A stretch of DNA of 64,000 nt from Oceanobacillus saliphilus (lineage in GTDB: Bacteria > Bacillota > Bacilli > Bacillales > Amphibacillaceae): positions 124,001-188,000 of the forward strand of contig NZ_JALCZU010000003.1 in NCBI RefSeq assembly GCF_023522835.1. The letters are read 5' to 3'. The position numbers and the translations under genes are program-made. The notes under the pieces are model-generated. The model was not told the origin of the DNA. It searched no databases and saw only the letters and a list, made by a program, of their open reading frames with translations. Shown one piece after another: positions 28,359 to 36,399 of the stretch (positions are counted from its first letter, which is position 1; each line of letters begins with the position of its first letter).

Positions 28359-29126
28359 TTATTTAGGTTGCATTCGGATTGCGCCATCAAGGCGAATTGT
28401 CTCGCCATTAAGCATGGGGTTTTCGATAATGCTTTGGACTAACTGTGCATATTCCTCGGGTTTACCGAGTCTCGATGGAAATGGTGTCATCTTCCCTAAT
28501 TCTTCCTGGGCTTTTTCTGGAAGGGTTTCAAACATCGGTGTCATAAATAGACCAGGTGCGATTGCCATTACCCTTATCCCTAGTGGGGCAAGATCTCGTG
28601 CGATCGGCAATGTCATGGCTGATACTCCGCCTTTGGAGGCACTGTATGCTGCCTGGCCAATTTGTCCTTCGAAGGCGGCAACAGATGCAGTATTGATGAT
28701 TACGCCCCGCTCTTTATTAGCATTCGGTTCATTTGTGACCATTTTTTCAGCTGCAAGACGAATAACATTGAATGTACCGATTAAATTAATTTGGATGACT
28801 TTGGAGAAGGTATTTAAGTGGTGGCTGCCTTTTTTGCCGTAAGTCTTTTCTGCTATGGCAATACCTGCGCAGTTAACAACCGTATTAATGTAGCCATATA
28901 AATGAATTGCCTCATTGAGCGCATGCTCTACACTTTGTTCATCAGTAACATCGGTTTTAATATAGATTGCATTTTCACCTAGCTGTTCAGCTAAGCTAAT
29001 ACCTCTTTCTTCGTTCAGATCAAGCAATACTGTTCTTCCCCCACTGGCAACAATCTTTTTGGCTGTGGCTTCTCCAAGTCCAGATGCCCCTCCTGTAATA
29101 ACCACAACACAGTTTTCCAGATTCAT
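28359..29126 (-). CDS. SDR dehydrogenase, HSD10-like 3-hydroxyacyl-CoA dehydrogenase
   Basis: About 255 residues. A classical short-chain dehydrogenase: the NAD-binding [11 protein letters not shown] comes first and D in LLDLNEE favours NAD. NCAGIA, the serine in NTASVAAF and the catalytic YSASKGG follow. The segment [31 protein letters not shown] resembles HSD17B10/2-methyl-3-hydroxybutyryl-CoA dehydrogenases, which oxidise 3-hydroxyacyl-CoA including 2-methyl forms. The ATG at 29126 uses AGGGTGA that overlaps the end of the TetR gene, so the two are translationally coupled. Confidence 0.85.
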   Translation of the reverse strand: MNLENCVVVITGGASGLGEATAKKIVASGGRTVLLDLNEERGISLAEQLGENAIYIKTDVTDEQSVEHALNEAIHLYGYINTVVNCAGIAIAEKTYGKKGSHHLNTFSKVIQINLIGTFNVIRLAAEKMVTNEPNANKERGVIINTASVAAFEGQIGQAAYSASKGGVSAMTLPIARDLAPLGIRVMAIAPGLFMTPMFETLPEKAQEELGKMTPFPSRLGKPEEYAQLVQSIIENPMLNGETIRLDGAIRMQPK

Positions 29127-29131
29127 AGATT

Positions 29132-29743
29132 TCACCCTAACCCTTCTTCATTTTTTTTTTTGATAAGAATACGCATTAAGTAATCAGAAATCGTTTCGGA
29201 CAACCCTTCTTTCCCAAGTTTTCCATCCGATGAATACCATTGCGTAATCCAGTTCATTGCCCCAAGTACTAGATTGCGGACGATTTTTCTATCCAGTGAT
29301 ACGAAAATACCTGTTTCGATACCTTCATCGATTAGCTGATCGAAACAACGACTGTAATCTTCCCGTAGCTTTTGAATCTCCTGCAGTTGATAATCAGAAA
29401 AATACTGCTCCGGCTTGAGCATCAACTCGAAACCTGATTTTTCGCTAATTAAATGATCAATATGCGCCATCATTGATTGCTTTAGTTTTTCTGTAATGGG
29501 TATGTCTAGTTGTTGGATGTCATGTATGTTTTCAATACTGCGTTCGAGCAGCAATTGGTGGCTTTGAAAAAGCAGATCCTGTTTATCTTTGAAGTAGTAA
29601 TAAACGGACCCTTTTGTCATGAGGAGTCGTGAGGCAATGTCTTCCATTGTCGTTCGCTGGTAGCCTTTTTCGGCGATGATACTTACTGCAGTGCTAATAA
29701 TCTCTTCTTTTTTCTTTGCTGTCTTTTTTTCTCGTAAAGACAA
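29132..29743 (-). CDS. TetR/AcrR family regulator of the oxidation operon
   Basis: About 203 residues. The N-terminal helix-turn-helix (about 10-55) contains [23 protein letters not shown] and [19 protein letters not shown], the standard TetR signature. The rest is the helical ligand-binding domain. The start is TTG at 29743 with GGAGGT 6 bases upstream; a longer frame to 29818 would overlap the promoter. It is the first gene of the operon, so autoregulation is likely. By analogy with FadR/YsiA the ligand may be an acyl-CoA, but this is inference. Confidence 0.88.
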   Translation of the reverse strand: MSLREKKTAKKKEEIISTAVSIIAEKGYQRTTMEDIASRLLMTKGSVYYYFKDKQDLLFQSHQLLLERSIENIHDIQQLDIPITEKLKQSMMAHIDHLISEKSGFELMLKPEQYFSDYQLQEIQKLREDYSRCFDQLIDEGIETGIFVSLDRKIVRNLVLGAMNWITQWYSSDGKLGKEGLSETISDYLMRILIKKKNEEGLG

Positions 29744-29772
29744 GGGGCCACCTCCAAATCTTCTTATTATTT

Positions 29773-29786
29773 TGAAATCGATTACA
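29773..29786. promoter_or_regulatory. Imperfect palindrome at the transcription start, candidate TetR operator
   Basis: TGAAATCGATTACA is palindromic apart from one base in each arm. It lies just after the -10 box and covers the expected start site, which is a usual place for a TetR-family operator. There is no direct proof of binding. Confidence 0.45.
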
Positions 29787-29789
29787 TTT

Positions 29790-29818
29790 ATTCTATGGGG
29801 TAGGTTTTTGAATGTCAA
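29790..29818 (-). promoter_or_regulatory. SigA-type promoter of the TetR-led operon
   Basis: A perfect TTGACA (29813-29818) and TAGAAT (29790-29795) on the minus strand are separated by 17 bases. The leader to the TTG start at 29743 is about 40 bases. Confidence 0.8.
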
Positions 29819-29888
29819 GTATGTGGGGAGGATCGGTATAATTTAATTCTAATTTTAATCTGTAATAGACTCTCAAAAACAACAGAAG

Positions 29889-29909
29889 TCAGTGAATAAT
29901 ATTCACTGA
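29889..29909. promoter_or_regulatory. Perfect 10+1+10 palindrome, candidate operator
   Basis: The arms TCAGTGAATA and TATTCACTGA flank a single A. There is no T run, so it is unlikely to be a terminator. It lies about 70 bases upstream of the -35 box of the TetR-led promoter. It loosely resembles the TGAATGA-type arms of Bacillus FadR operators but does not match them fully. Confidence 0.5.
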
Positions 29910-30151
29910 TTTAACGAAAGAATATATAACAGTTATCGTTTTTTATAGATATATTTTCTTTGATCTATTGGTAAATTTTTTTGCAACTAGTAATTCAAGT
30001 TATTGTGGAACAATGTATTGACGGTGATAGACAGGATTACGTGAATGGACTTCCTATATATCTGAACATATTTTCACCAGATTATATTTAAGAGACAAAA
30101 AAGAATCATCAACTTTAAGGTCAATGACTCTCCAAATTTGTTCAAACTTCC

Positions 30152-30188
30152 AATAATCATGTGAAATGAGTAATTTCACATGATTATT
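30152..30188 (-). terminator. Perfect 16-bp hairpin after prpB
   Basis: AATAATCATGTGAAAT and ATTTCACATGATTATT pair around a 5-base loop, starting 6 bases after the prpB stop. A strong T run is lacking, so it may stabilise the mRNA end or terminate weakly. Confidence 0.6.
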
Positions 30189-30193
30189 ACGTC

Positions 30194-31102
30194 CTACTCA
30201 TCCCCCACCAACACCGTCTTCGCAATACTCTCATCCAACTCCTCAAACGCATCATAACTAATCGTCTTATAAAGCTCTTTTCGCGTCTGCATATCAGAAA
30301 CCCCATCTTCTTGAGATCCTTGCTCTTTAATCAAACTAAAAATACGCTCATATGCTTTCGCTGCTACCCTAAGCGATGTAACGGGATAAATGACCATACT
30401 GAATCCCATATCTTGAAAGGCATCTGCTGTTATAAACGGCGTCTTGCCAAACTCCGTCATATTCGCAAGTAAAGGTACTTTTACCTTATCTGCAAACCAT
30501 CGAAACTCTTCTTTATTTTGTAATGCTTCTGGGAAAATAGCGTCCGCACCAGCATCAATATATGCTTGCACTCTTTCTAGAGCTGCTTCTATCCCTTCAA
30601 CCGCCCTAGCATCAGTACGTGCTACAACAATTAAGGATGGGGCTACCTCTTTGATAGCTTTAATTTTTTGTGCCATCTCCTCTGTTGTAACAAGCTGTTT
30701 TCCATTCAGATGGCCGCATTTTTTTGGCAGTTGTTGATCCTCAATTTGTACAGCTGCTACATTGGCTTCTACCATTTCACGGGCAGTTCGTGCAGCATTA
30801 AGTACTCCTCCGAATCCTGTATCAATATCAACGAGTACAGGTAAATTAGTAGCCCGAACGAGATCTCGGGCTCGTTCGGCAACTTCGGTTGATGTTACAA
30901 TACCAAGGTCTGGCAAACCGCGACTAGCGGTGTATGCTGCACCAGATAAATAAAGGGCAGAAAATCCAGCATCTTTTGCGACCAGTGCGGCCATTGCATC
31001 ATGTGCACCGGGGATCTGTAAAATAGTTTCTAACTGTATAAGCTCCTTAAATTGATCTGCTAATTCCTTTTGCGTTGATTGCTGATCTACTATCCATGCC
31101 AT
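30194..31102 (-). CDS. prpB: Methylisocitrate lyase
   Basis: A 302-residue protein of the isocitrate lyase/PEP mutase superfamily. The catalytic KKCGHLNGK is present (about 130-138), with DIDTGFGG binding magnesium and VARTDARAVEG following. It splits 2-methylisocitrate into pyruvate and succinate, the last step of the 2-methylcitrate cycle that removes propionyl-CoA. The ATG at 31102 follows AAGGAGG. It is the third gene of prpC-prpD-prpB, 15 bases after prpD. It ends before a hairpin. Confidence 0.94.
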   Translation of the reverse strand: MAWIVDQQSTQKELADQFKELIQLETILQIPGAHDAMAALVAKDAGFSALYLSGAAYTASRGLPDLGIVTSTEVAERARDLVRATNLPVLVDIDTGFGGVLNAARTAREMVEANVAAVQIEDQQLPKKCGHLNGKQLVTTEEMAQKIKAIKEVAPSLIVVARTDARAVEGIEAALERVQAYIDAGADAIFPEALQNKEEFRWFADKVKVPLLANMTEFGKTPFITADAFQDMGFSMVIYPVTSLRVAAKAYERIFSLIKEQGSQEDGVSDMQTRKELYKTISYDAFEELDESIAKTVLVGDE

Positions 31103-31117
31103 ACTTGTTGGTCCTCC

Positions 31118-32551
31118 TTAAATAAATAATTCAACAAATTCATTAACATTCATTTTGATAAGCTTTTGATAATCATTGCTTATTTCTTCTGTTCTCTTAC
31201 GTTGCTTTTCTGTATAATGTGTAGCCAGGTTGGCCGTAAACTTTTCTAAAATTTTCGGAACTGCTTCTTCTCTACGGAACCGATGTCCCAATGGATATTC
31301 GCAATCTACATTTTCAGTTGCAGACCCATCCTTAAATTGAACTTGAACTGCATTTGCGATTGAGCGCTTGCTCGGATCTAGATAATCTTTCGTGTACTGT
31401 TTGTTTTCCACAACAACCATTTTATCTCTCAATAAATCAATTCTAGGATCTGCTGCCGCTGTATTTTCATAGTCTTCAGCTCGAATATCGCCTTTTAAAA
31501 GTCCCACTGCTGTAATATATTGAAGACAATGGTCACGATCGGCTGGATTGTTTAAAGGTCCTTTCTTATCAATGATTCGGATAGCTGATTCATGGGTAGT
31601 AATCGTTACTTTTTCAATTTCATCTATCCTATTTACTACATCTGGATGCAATTGTACTGCTGCCTCTGCAGCCGTTTGCGCATGGAACTCTGCTGGGTAG
31701 GAAACTTTAAATAATACATTCTCCATTACATAACTATCTAACGGTTGGCTAAGCTTTAAGCTTTGTTTGTTAAATAACACGTCCTGGAATCCCCATCCCG
31801 GTGCAGTTAGTGCAGTAGGATAACCCATTTCTCCTTTTACCGCCATCATTGCCAAACGAACGGCTCTACTCGTTGCATCCCCAGCAGCCCAAGATTTGCG
31901 GGACCCGGTATTAGGTGCGTGTCGGTACGTGCGTAAGCTGGAATTGTCGATCCAGGCATTCGTTAATGCATTGTTGATTTCCTCTCTTCCGCCACCCAAC
32001 ATCTTTGTTACGACCGCTGTTGTTGCAATTTTTACATATAGCACATGGTCTAACCCTACACGGTTTAAACTGTTTTCTAGTGCTAAAACCCCTTGAATCT
32101 CATGTGCTTTTATCATCATTTCCAGCACATCATACATTTTAAGGGGCTCTTGACCTTTGGAAATACGTTGCTGACTGACATAATCAGCTACTGCCAATAT
32201 CCCTCCTAAGTTATCAGATGGATGCCCCCACTCTGCAGCAAGCCATGTATCGTTATAATCAAGCCAGCGAATCATCGCCCCAATATTGAATGCCCCCTGT
32301 ACTGGATCAAGTACATAAGAAGTTCCTGGAACGCGACTTCCATTAGGGACAACTGTACCCGGTACAACTGGTCCTAGTAATTTTGTACATTCAGGGTAAC
32401 TGAGCGCCAGAATTCCACACCCAAGGGTATCGATTAATACATACTGCGCAGTTGTAAAAGCTTCCTCACTTGTTATTTCTTTATTTAGTACATAGTCAGT
32501 AATTTCCTCTATAAGGGCATCTGTTTTCTGCCGTTCCTCCACTTTTAACAT
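31118..32551 (-). CDS. prpD: 2-Methylcitrate dehydratase (PrpD/MmgE family)
   Basis: A 477-residue MmgE/PrpD protein. Recognisable blocks are [64 protein letters not shown]-like [15 protein letters not shown] and [15 protein letters not shown]. It dehydrates 2-methylcitrate to 2-methylaconitate (in B. subtilis MmgE also participates in further steps). The ATG at 32551 follows AAAGGGAG. It sits between the citrate synthase-like gene and prpB with short gaps, as one operon. Confidence 0.94.
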   Translation of the reverse strand: MLKVEERQKTDALIEEITDYVLNKEITSEEAFTTAQYVLIDTLGCGILALSYPECTKLLGPVVPGTVVPNGSRVPGTSYVLDPVQGAFNIGAMIRWLDYNDTWLAAEWGHPSDNLGGILAVADYVSQQRISKGQEPLKMYDVLEMMIKAHEIQGVLALENSLNRVGLDHVLYVKIATTAVVTKMLGGGREEINNALTNAWIDNSSLRTYRHAPNTGSRKSWAAGDATSRAVRLAMMAVKGEMGYPTALTAPGWGFQDVLFNKQSLKLSQPLDSYVMENVLFKVSYPAEFHAQTAAEAAVQLHPDVVNRIDEIEKVTITTHESAIRIIDKKGPLNNPADRDHCLQYITAVGLLKGDIRAEDYENTAAADPRIDLLRDKMVVVENKQYTKDYLDPSKRSIANAVQVQFKDGSATENVDCEYPLGHRFRREEAVPKILEKFTANLATHYTEKQRKRTEEISNDYQKLIKMNVNEFVELFI

Positions 32552-32614
32552 GTTTATCTCCCTTTCTCTTTATGTTTCATTTTTGAATTAATTGAAAATT
32601 ACAGTATACCTTCC

Positions 32615-33718
32615 TTACACATATCGTTCACCAGTATAATTTACTCGAGGGCGAAATAATCGATTGTTTTCATGCTGTTCTATAACATGGGCACATAGTC
32701 CAACTGTTCTCGCACTGAAGAAAATTGGCGTATATAATGGAATTGGGATTCCTAGCATCCAATAAACAGGTGCTGCATAATAATCTAAATTTGGGTATAG
32801 TCCTTTTTCCTGCTCCATTATCTTTTCGCCCGCCTCACACATTTCCAGCAGCAAATAATCGCCCTTTTTATCACATAATTGCTTTAAGGATTCTTTCATG
32901 ATAAGTGCTCTTGGATCCATCTTTTTCATGTAGACACGGTGACCGAATCCCATAATTTTCTCTTTATTCAGTAATTTTTCTCGCAGTAAATCTTCAAATT
33001 CTGTAACTGAATTAGCTTCATTCAACATATACATAACAGCTTCGTTCGCTCCACCATGCAAACTTCCTTTCAAAGAGGCAACCGCACCGGTCAGAGCACC
33101 ATAAATATCAGATTGGGTAGATGCAATAACTCTTGCCGTGAAGGTTGAATTAGGCATTTCATGTTCGCTGTATAAAAGAAGCGATCGGTCAAAAATCTTT
33201 GCCTCTAGTTCGGTTGGTTTCTCACCTGTGATCATATATAAGAAGTTAGCGCTATATGAAAGATCCTTCTGCGGATATACAGGTTTTTGTTCATTAATAA
33301 TTCGGTAGCTATTCACAGTAATGGTTGGGAGTTTCCCTAAAAGTTGATATGCTCTCTCTTTATTTAGTGAGCGATTATCTATATTTTCATCGTAACCAGA
33401 AAGCACGGATATTCCAGTTCTCATTCCATCCATCGGGTGCGTCTGTTTCGGTAATAATTGAAGGACATCAAATATACTGGCGGGCACATCATAATTTGAA
33501 CTTAATTTTTCTTCCAAAGCCACTTTGTCAGTTTTTGACGGTAAGGTCCCTTCCAGTAATAGGTTGACAATGTCTACATATTCCTTTTCTTTCGATAGGT
33601 CAATCAGGTCATAACCTTTAATAATGATTTTCTCTTGTTCCACATCAAGAAAAGAAATTGCTGTTTCTGATGCGATAACCCCTTCTAAACCCGGAAAATA
33701 CTTGTCTACTGTTTTCAT
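32615..33718 (-). CDS. prpC: 2-Methylcitrate synthase / citrate synthase
   Basis: About 367 residues, the short Bacillus-type citrate synthase. Active-site blocks are present: LKGSLHGGANEAV (histidine), IMGFGHRVYMKKMDPRA (histidine) and the C-terminal RPRVNYTGERYV. ETAISFLDVEQEKIIIKGYDLIDL at the start is typical of the MmgD/PrpC group. With prpD and prpB behind it, condensation of propionyl-CoA with oxaloacetate is the likely main job. The ATG at 33718 lies 6 bases from AGGAGG. A cre box (33785-33798) lies in the leader. Confidence 0.92.
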   Translation of the reverse strand: MKTVDKYFPGLEGVIASETAISFLDVEQEKIIIKGYDLIDLSKEKEYVDIVNLLLEGTLPSKTDKVALEEKLSSNYDVPASIFDVLQLLPKQTHPMDGMRTGISVLSGYDENIDNRSLNKERAYQLLGKLPTITVNSYRIINEQKPVYPQKDLSYSANFLYMITGEKPTELEAKIFDRSLLLYSEHEMPNSTFTARVIASTQSDIYGALTGAVASLKGSLHGGANEAVMYMLNEANSVTEFEDLLREKLLNKEKIMGFGHRVYMKKMDPRALIMKESLKQLCDKKGDYLLLEMCEAGEKIMEQEKGLYPNLDYYAAPVYWMLGIPIPLYTPIFFSARTVGLCAHVIEQHENNRLFRPRVNYTGERYV

Positions 33719-33784
33719 CAAAATCCTCCTTATTTAATCTTTATGAGGTATCTTATGATGCTAAGTCTTCAACTAAAAACACAG

Positions 33785-33798
33785 AGAAAGCGTTACCA
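33785..33798 (-). promoter_or_regulatory. cre box (CcpA site) of the prp operon
   Basis: AGAAAGCGTTACCA matches the consensus TGWAARCGYTWNCW at 13 of 14 positions. It lies about 18 bases after the -10 box TATAAT (33816-33821, minus strand), where bound CcpA would block transcription. CcpA control of the homologous mmg operon is known in B. subtilis. Confidence 0.75.
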
Positions 33799-33815
33799 TA
33801 TTTATAACTATTTCT

Positions 33816-33821
33816 ATTATA
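33816..33821 (-). promoter_or_regulatory. -10 box of the prp operon promoter; LysR-type site just upstream
   Basis: A perfect TATAAT on the minus strand without a good -35, as expected for an activator-dependent promoter. A T-N11-A dyad, TATAATATTTATA (33848-33860), lies at about -45 and is a candidate binding site for the divergent LysR regulator. Confidence 0.5.
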
Positions 33822-33932
33822 GTATTGAATTGAAGATTAGGAAAATATATAATATTTATAATTAGCCATAGATTTTATCAATACCTGTTTGCTTACTCCA
33901 TTTAAATTTGTCAAAACGAAGGAGTGTTTGTA

Positions 33933-34802
33933 ATGAATTATCAAGATTGGGAAATGCTTGCAACATTATATTCTACAGAGAATATCACACAAGCAGCACA
34001 ACGTTTATTTTTATCACAGCCCACATTGACTTCTCGCATAAAGAAATTAGAAGACTATTACAATATACAAATTATTATGAGAAAGCGAAGAGGGGTCACG
34101 TTTACCCCAGAAGGTGAAAAGCTTGCAGAGCATGCGATACATATGCTAAATGAACAAAGAAAAATTGAAGAAAAGTTAAATAATATGGGAAAACAAGTCG
34201 CTGGAACACTTCGAGTGGGAGTCTCTAATTTTTTTGCTCTCAATAAAATGCCTAAATTGCTACGTTTATTTAAAAAAGAATATCCAAACGTGGAATTCCA
34301 AGTTGTTTCTGGATGGAGTAGTGAAATGCATCGGTTAATTTTGAATAATGATGTACATATTAGCTTTATCAAAGGTGACTACCCCTGGAAGGAGCAAAAA
34401 GAATTACTCTATGAAGAGAATATTTGCATCGCATCTCCATGGAATTTCGAATGGGAATCCCTTCCTACATTACCGCGTATCGATTATTTTACGGATGAAC
34501 GAATGAAAAATCTCGTAGATCATTGGTGGTACAATAATTATAAGCAAAGTCCCAATATAAATATTCAAGTCAATCAAGTAGAAACATGTAAAGAGATGGT
34601 TATCAATGGGTTGGGATATGCTATTTTGGCAGACTTAGTGGTCCGTCCACACCCCGAACTTATCACTAAACCTATATATAATCATTTAGGTAATCCTATT
34701 ACACGTAAAACATGGATGTATTATCATGAAGAATCATTGAGGATGAATATTGTTCATGCATTTGTTCGTTTTATCCGGACGTTGGATGTAAAAAGATTAT
34801 AA
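33933..34802 (+). CDS. LysR family regulator, divergent from the methylcitrate operon
   Basis: About 289 residues. The winged helix-turn-helix fills residues 1-60 (LATLYSTENITQAAQRLFLSQPTLTSRI), followed by the hinge and a periplasmic-binding-protein-like effector domain (GTLRVGVSNFFALNKMPKLL onward). The ATG at 33933 lies 8 bases from AAGGAG; a GTG at 33924 abuts it. It is transcribed away from prpC with a 214-base shared control region, the classical LysR layout. It is therefore likely to control the prp operon, with propionyl-CoA cycle intermediates as possible effectors (inference). Confidence 0.88.
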   Translation: MNYQDWEMLATLYSTENITQAAQRLFLSQPTLTSRIKKLEDYYNIQIIMRKRRGVTFTPEGEKLAEHAIHMLNEQRKIEEKLNNMGKQVAGTLRVGVSNFFALNKMPKLLRLFKKEYPNVEFQVVSGWSSEMHRLILNNDVHISFIKGDYPWKEQKELLYEENICIASPWNFEWESLPTLPRIDYFTDERMKNLVDHWWYNNYKQSPNINIQVNQVETCKEMVINGLGYAILADLVVRPHPELITKPIYNHLGNPITRKTWMYYHEESLRMNIVHAFVRFIRTLDVKRL

Positions 34803-34811
34803 ATGGAAAAA

Positions 34812-34835
34812 AGAATCAGCATCCTCGCTGATTCT
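34812..34835. terminator. Terminator between lysR and the sigma-54 operon
   Basis: A perfect 9-bp stem AGAATCAGC / GCTGATTCT with a 6-base loop sits between two convergent genes. On the minus strand it is followed by TTTTTTCC, so it mainly ends the cyclohexanecarboxylate operon. Confidence 0.85.
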
Positions 34836-34850
34836 CTAACTTTATCCTCT

Positions 34851-35603
34851 TCACCCCAACATACTATGCCCACCGTTCACACTAACCACCTGCCCGGTTA
34901 TCCAATCCGATGCATTCGCTAATAGAAACAACACCATCCCTGTAACATCATCAACAGAGCCGAGTCGTTGAAGAGGATACTGCTTCACAAGCTTCTTCAT
35001 CGTTTCCTCATCAAAGTCGAATGTGCCCTGATCTATCAGCCCAAGTGAAACGGTATTACACTGAATATTATTCCTGCCAACTTCTTTTGCCAGCGATTTA
35101 ATAAAACTAATGGCCCCGCTTCTTGCAGCTGCAGAAACAATTAAGTTTCTGTCACCGGTTCTTGCTGAGTCCCCAACGATATTGATAAGCTTTCCTTGAT
35201 TGTTTTTCTTCATATCTGGTACGAAGGTATACGCCAGGTTTAATACTCCATTAAAACATACATCCACTTCCCGCCGCCATTCCTCTGGTTCATATTTAAA
35301 GAACGGTTTCATTTGCGCCCAGCCAGCATTATTTACAATCCCATCAATGGAGCCGAAGTCTTGATCTAGTATTTCTTTCATCTTTTGAACATCTTTGAAA
35401 CTGGCGATATCACCTTTCACGGTAATGGCTTCTACACCTAATACCTTAATTTCCTCAGCTGTTTGAAATGCCGCTTCCTCTGATCCAAGATAGTGTACTG
35501 CTATATTTGCTCCATTCCTGGCAGCTGCCAGGGCAATGCCACGACCGATTCCTTTTGCTGCTCCGGTGATGAGTATATTTTTCCCTTTTATTCCAAGATC
35601 CAT
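34851..35603 (-). CDS. SDR-fold protein lacking the catalytic tyrosine
   Basis: About 250 residues, last gene of the sigma-54 operon. The nucleotide-binding GAAKGIGRGIA, VNNAGWAQMKPFFKYEPEEW and C-terminal ITGQVVSVNGGHSMLG mark it as a paralogue of BadH (the WxKxEPxxW layout is shared). Where BadH-like proteins have VYSAAKGG this one reads IVSAAARSG, so the catalytic tyrosine is lost and the lysine is lost or shifted. It may bind substrate or cofactor without normal dehydrogenase chemistry. The ATG at 35603 follows AAGGAG, 16 bases after the crotonase gene. Confidence 0.8.
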   Translation of the reverse strand: MDLGIKGKNILITGAAKGIGRGIALAAARNGANIAVHYLGSEEAAFQTAEEIKVLGVEAITVKGDIASFKDVQKMKEILDQDFGSIDGIVNNAGWAQMKPFFKYEPEEWRREVDVCFNGVLNLAYTFVPDMKKNNQGKLINIVGDSARTGDRNLIVSAAARSGAISFIKSLAKEVGRNNIQCNTVSLGLIDQGTFDFDEETMKKLVKQYPLQRLGSVDDVTGMVLFLLANASDWITGQVVSVNGGHSMLG

Positions 35604-35619
35604 TGTAGTGCACTCCTTC

Positions 35620-36399
35620 TTAATTCCCTGTAAAAACTGCTGTCCGCTTATCAAGAAATGCTGTTGTTCCCTCTACTTTATCTTCTGTTCCATATAGTAC
35701 AGCCTGGGCTAGGTTTTCAATCATTAAGGCTGTGTCCATATCAACTTCATGGCCTTTATTGACAGTAAGCTTAGCCATTTGTACGGCGATAGGTCCTTTT
35801 TGATTTATACGATCCGCCTTTTCCTTTGCTTTTTCAAGTAGAACTTCCTGCGGCACAATGGACGATACCAGGCCAATTGCTTTTGCCTCATCAGCTACTA
35901 AAAACTCCCCTGTCAAGATCATATCCAATGCCCTTCCCTTACCAACTATTCTGGAAAGCCGCTGGGTTCCTCCCGCTCCAGGAATGACAGCCAAATTTAA
36001 TTCCGGGAGCCCTAATTTTACATTTTCCGAGGCAATTCGAATATCACAGGCTAATGCAAGCTCTAATCCACCCCCAAGAGCATATCCATTAATCGCTGCA
36101 ATCGTTGCTTTCTTACTGTTTTCTATTCTTCGGTAGACATCGGTCATACTTCCAGGAGCAAAGGCATCCATTGATGAACGTTTCGTCAGTTGGTTAATAT
36201 CGGCTCCTGCAGCAAAGGATTTCTCCCCTTTACCGGTAAAGATTATGACGCCTATGTTATCATCCTTCTCAATAGTTTCCAAAGCAGCTGAAATTTCCTG
36301 AACGGTTTTGCCATTCAATGCATTTCTTACTTCAGGCCGATTCAGCGTAATGGTTGCAACTTTATCTTCCTTTGTAAGAATAATAGTTTCATATTCCAT
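35620..36399 (-). CDS. Enoyl-CoA hydratase, proposed cyclohex-1-ene-1-carboxyl-CoA hydratase (BadK role)
   Basis: About 259 residues. A complete crotonase active site is present: GGGLELALACD supplies the first glutamate and LPELNLAVIPGAGGTQRL the second, so it should hydrate enoyl-CoA. In the context of aliA, aliB, badH and badI the expected substrate is cyclohex-1-ene-1-carboxyl-CoA; it could also hydrate the enoyl-CoA formed from pimeloyl-CoA. The ATG at 36399 lies 6 bases from AAGGAGG. It overlaps the end of the acyl-CoA dehydrogenase by 11 bases; a longer open frame to 36549 is only read-through of that overlap. Confidence 0.85.
   Translation of the reverse strand: MEYETIILTKEDKVATITLNRPEVRNALNGKTVQEISAALETIEKDDNIGVIIFTGKGEKSFAAGADINQLTKRSSMDAFAPGSMTDVYRRIENSKKATIAAINGYALGGGLELALACDIRIASENVKLGLPELNLAVIPGAGGTQRLSRIVGKGRALDMILTGEFLVADEAKAIGLVSSIVPQEVLLEKAKEKADRINQKGPIAVQMAKLTVNKGHEVDMDTALMIENLAQAVLYGTEDKVEGTTAFLDKRTAVFTGN

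Larger units (their letters stand above)
29744..30193. other. Regulatory region of the TetR-led operon and 3' region of prpB
   Basis: This 450-base gap holds the operon promoter (29790-29818), an imperfect palindrome over its start site (29773-29786), a perfect palindrome upstream (29889-29909) and the prpB hairpin (30152-30188). No gene was seen in it. Confidence 0.7.

Noticed and set aside
29889-29909. Bona fide FadR operator
   Set aside because: The arms TCAGTGAATA differ from the TGAATGA-type consensus, so only a candidate operator is reported.
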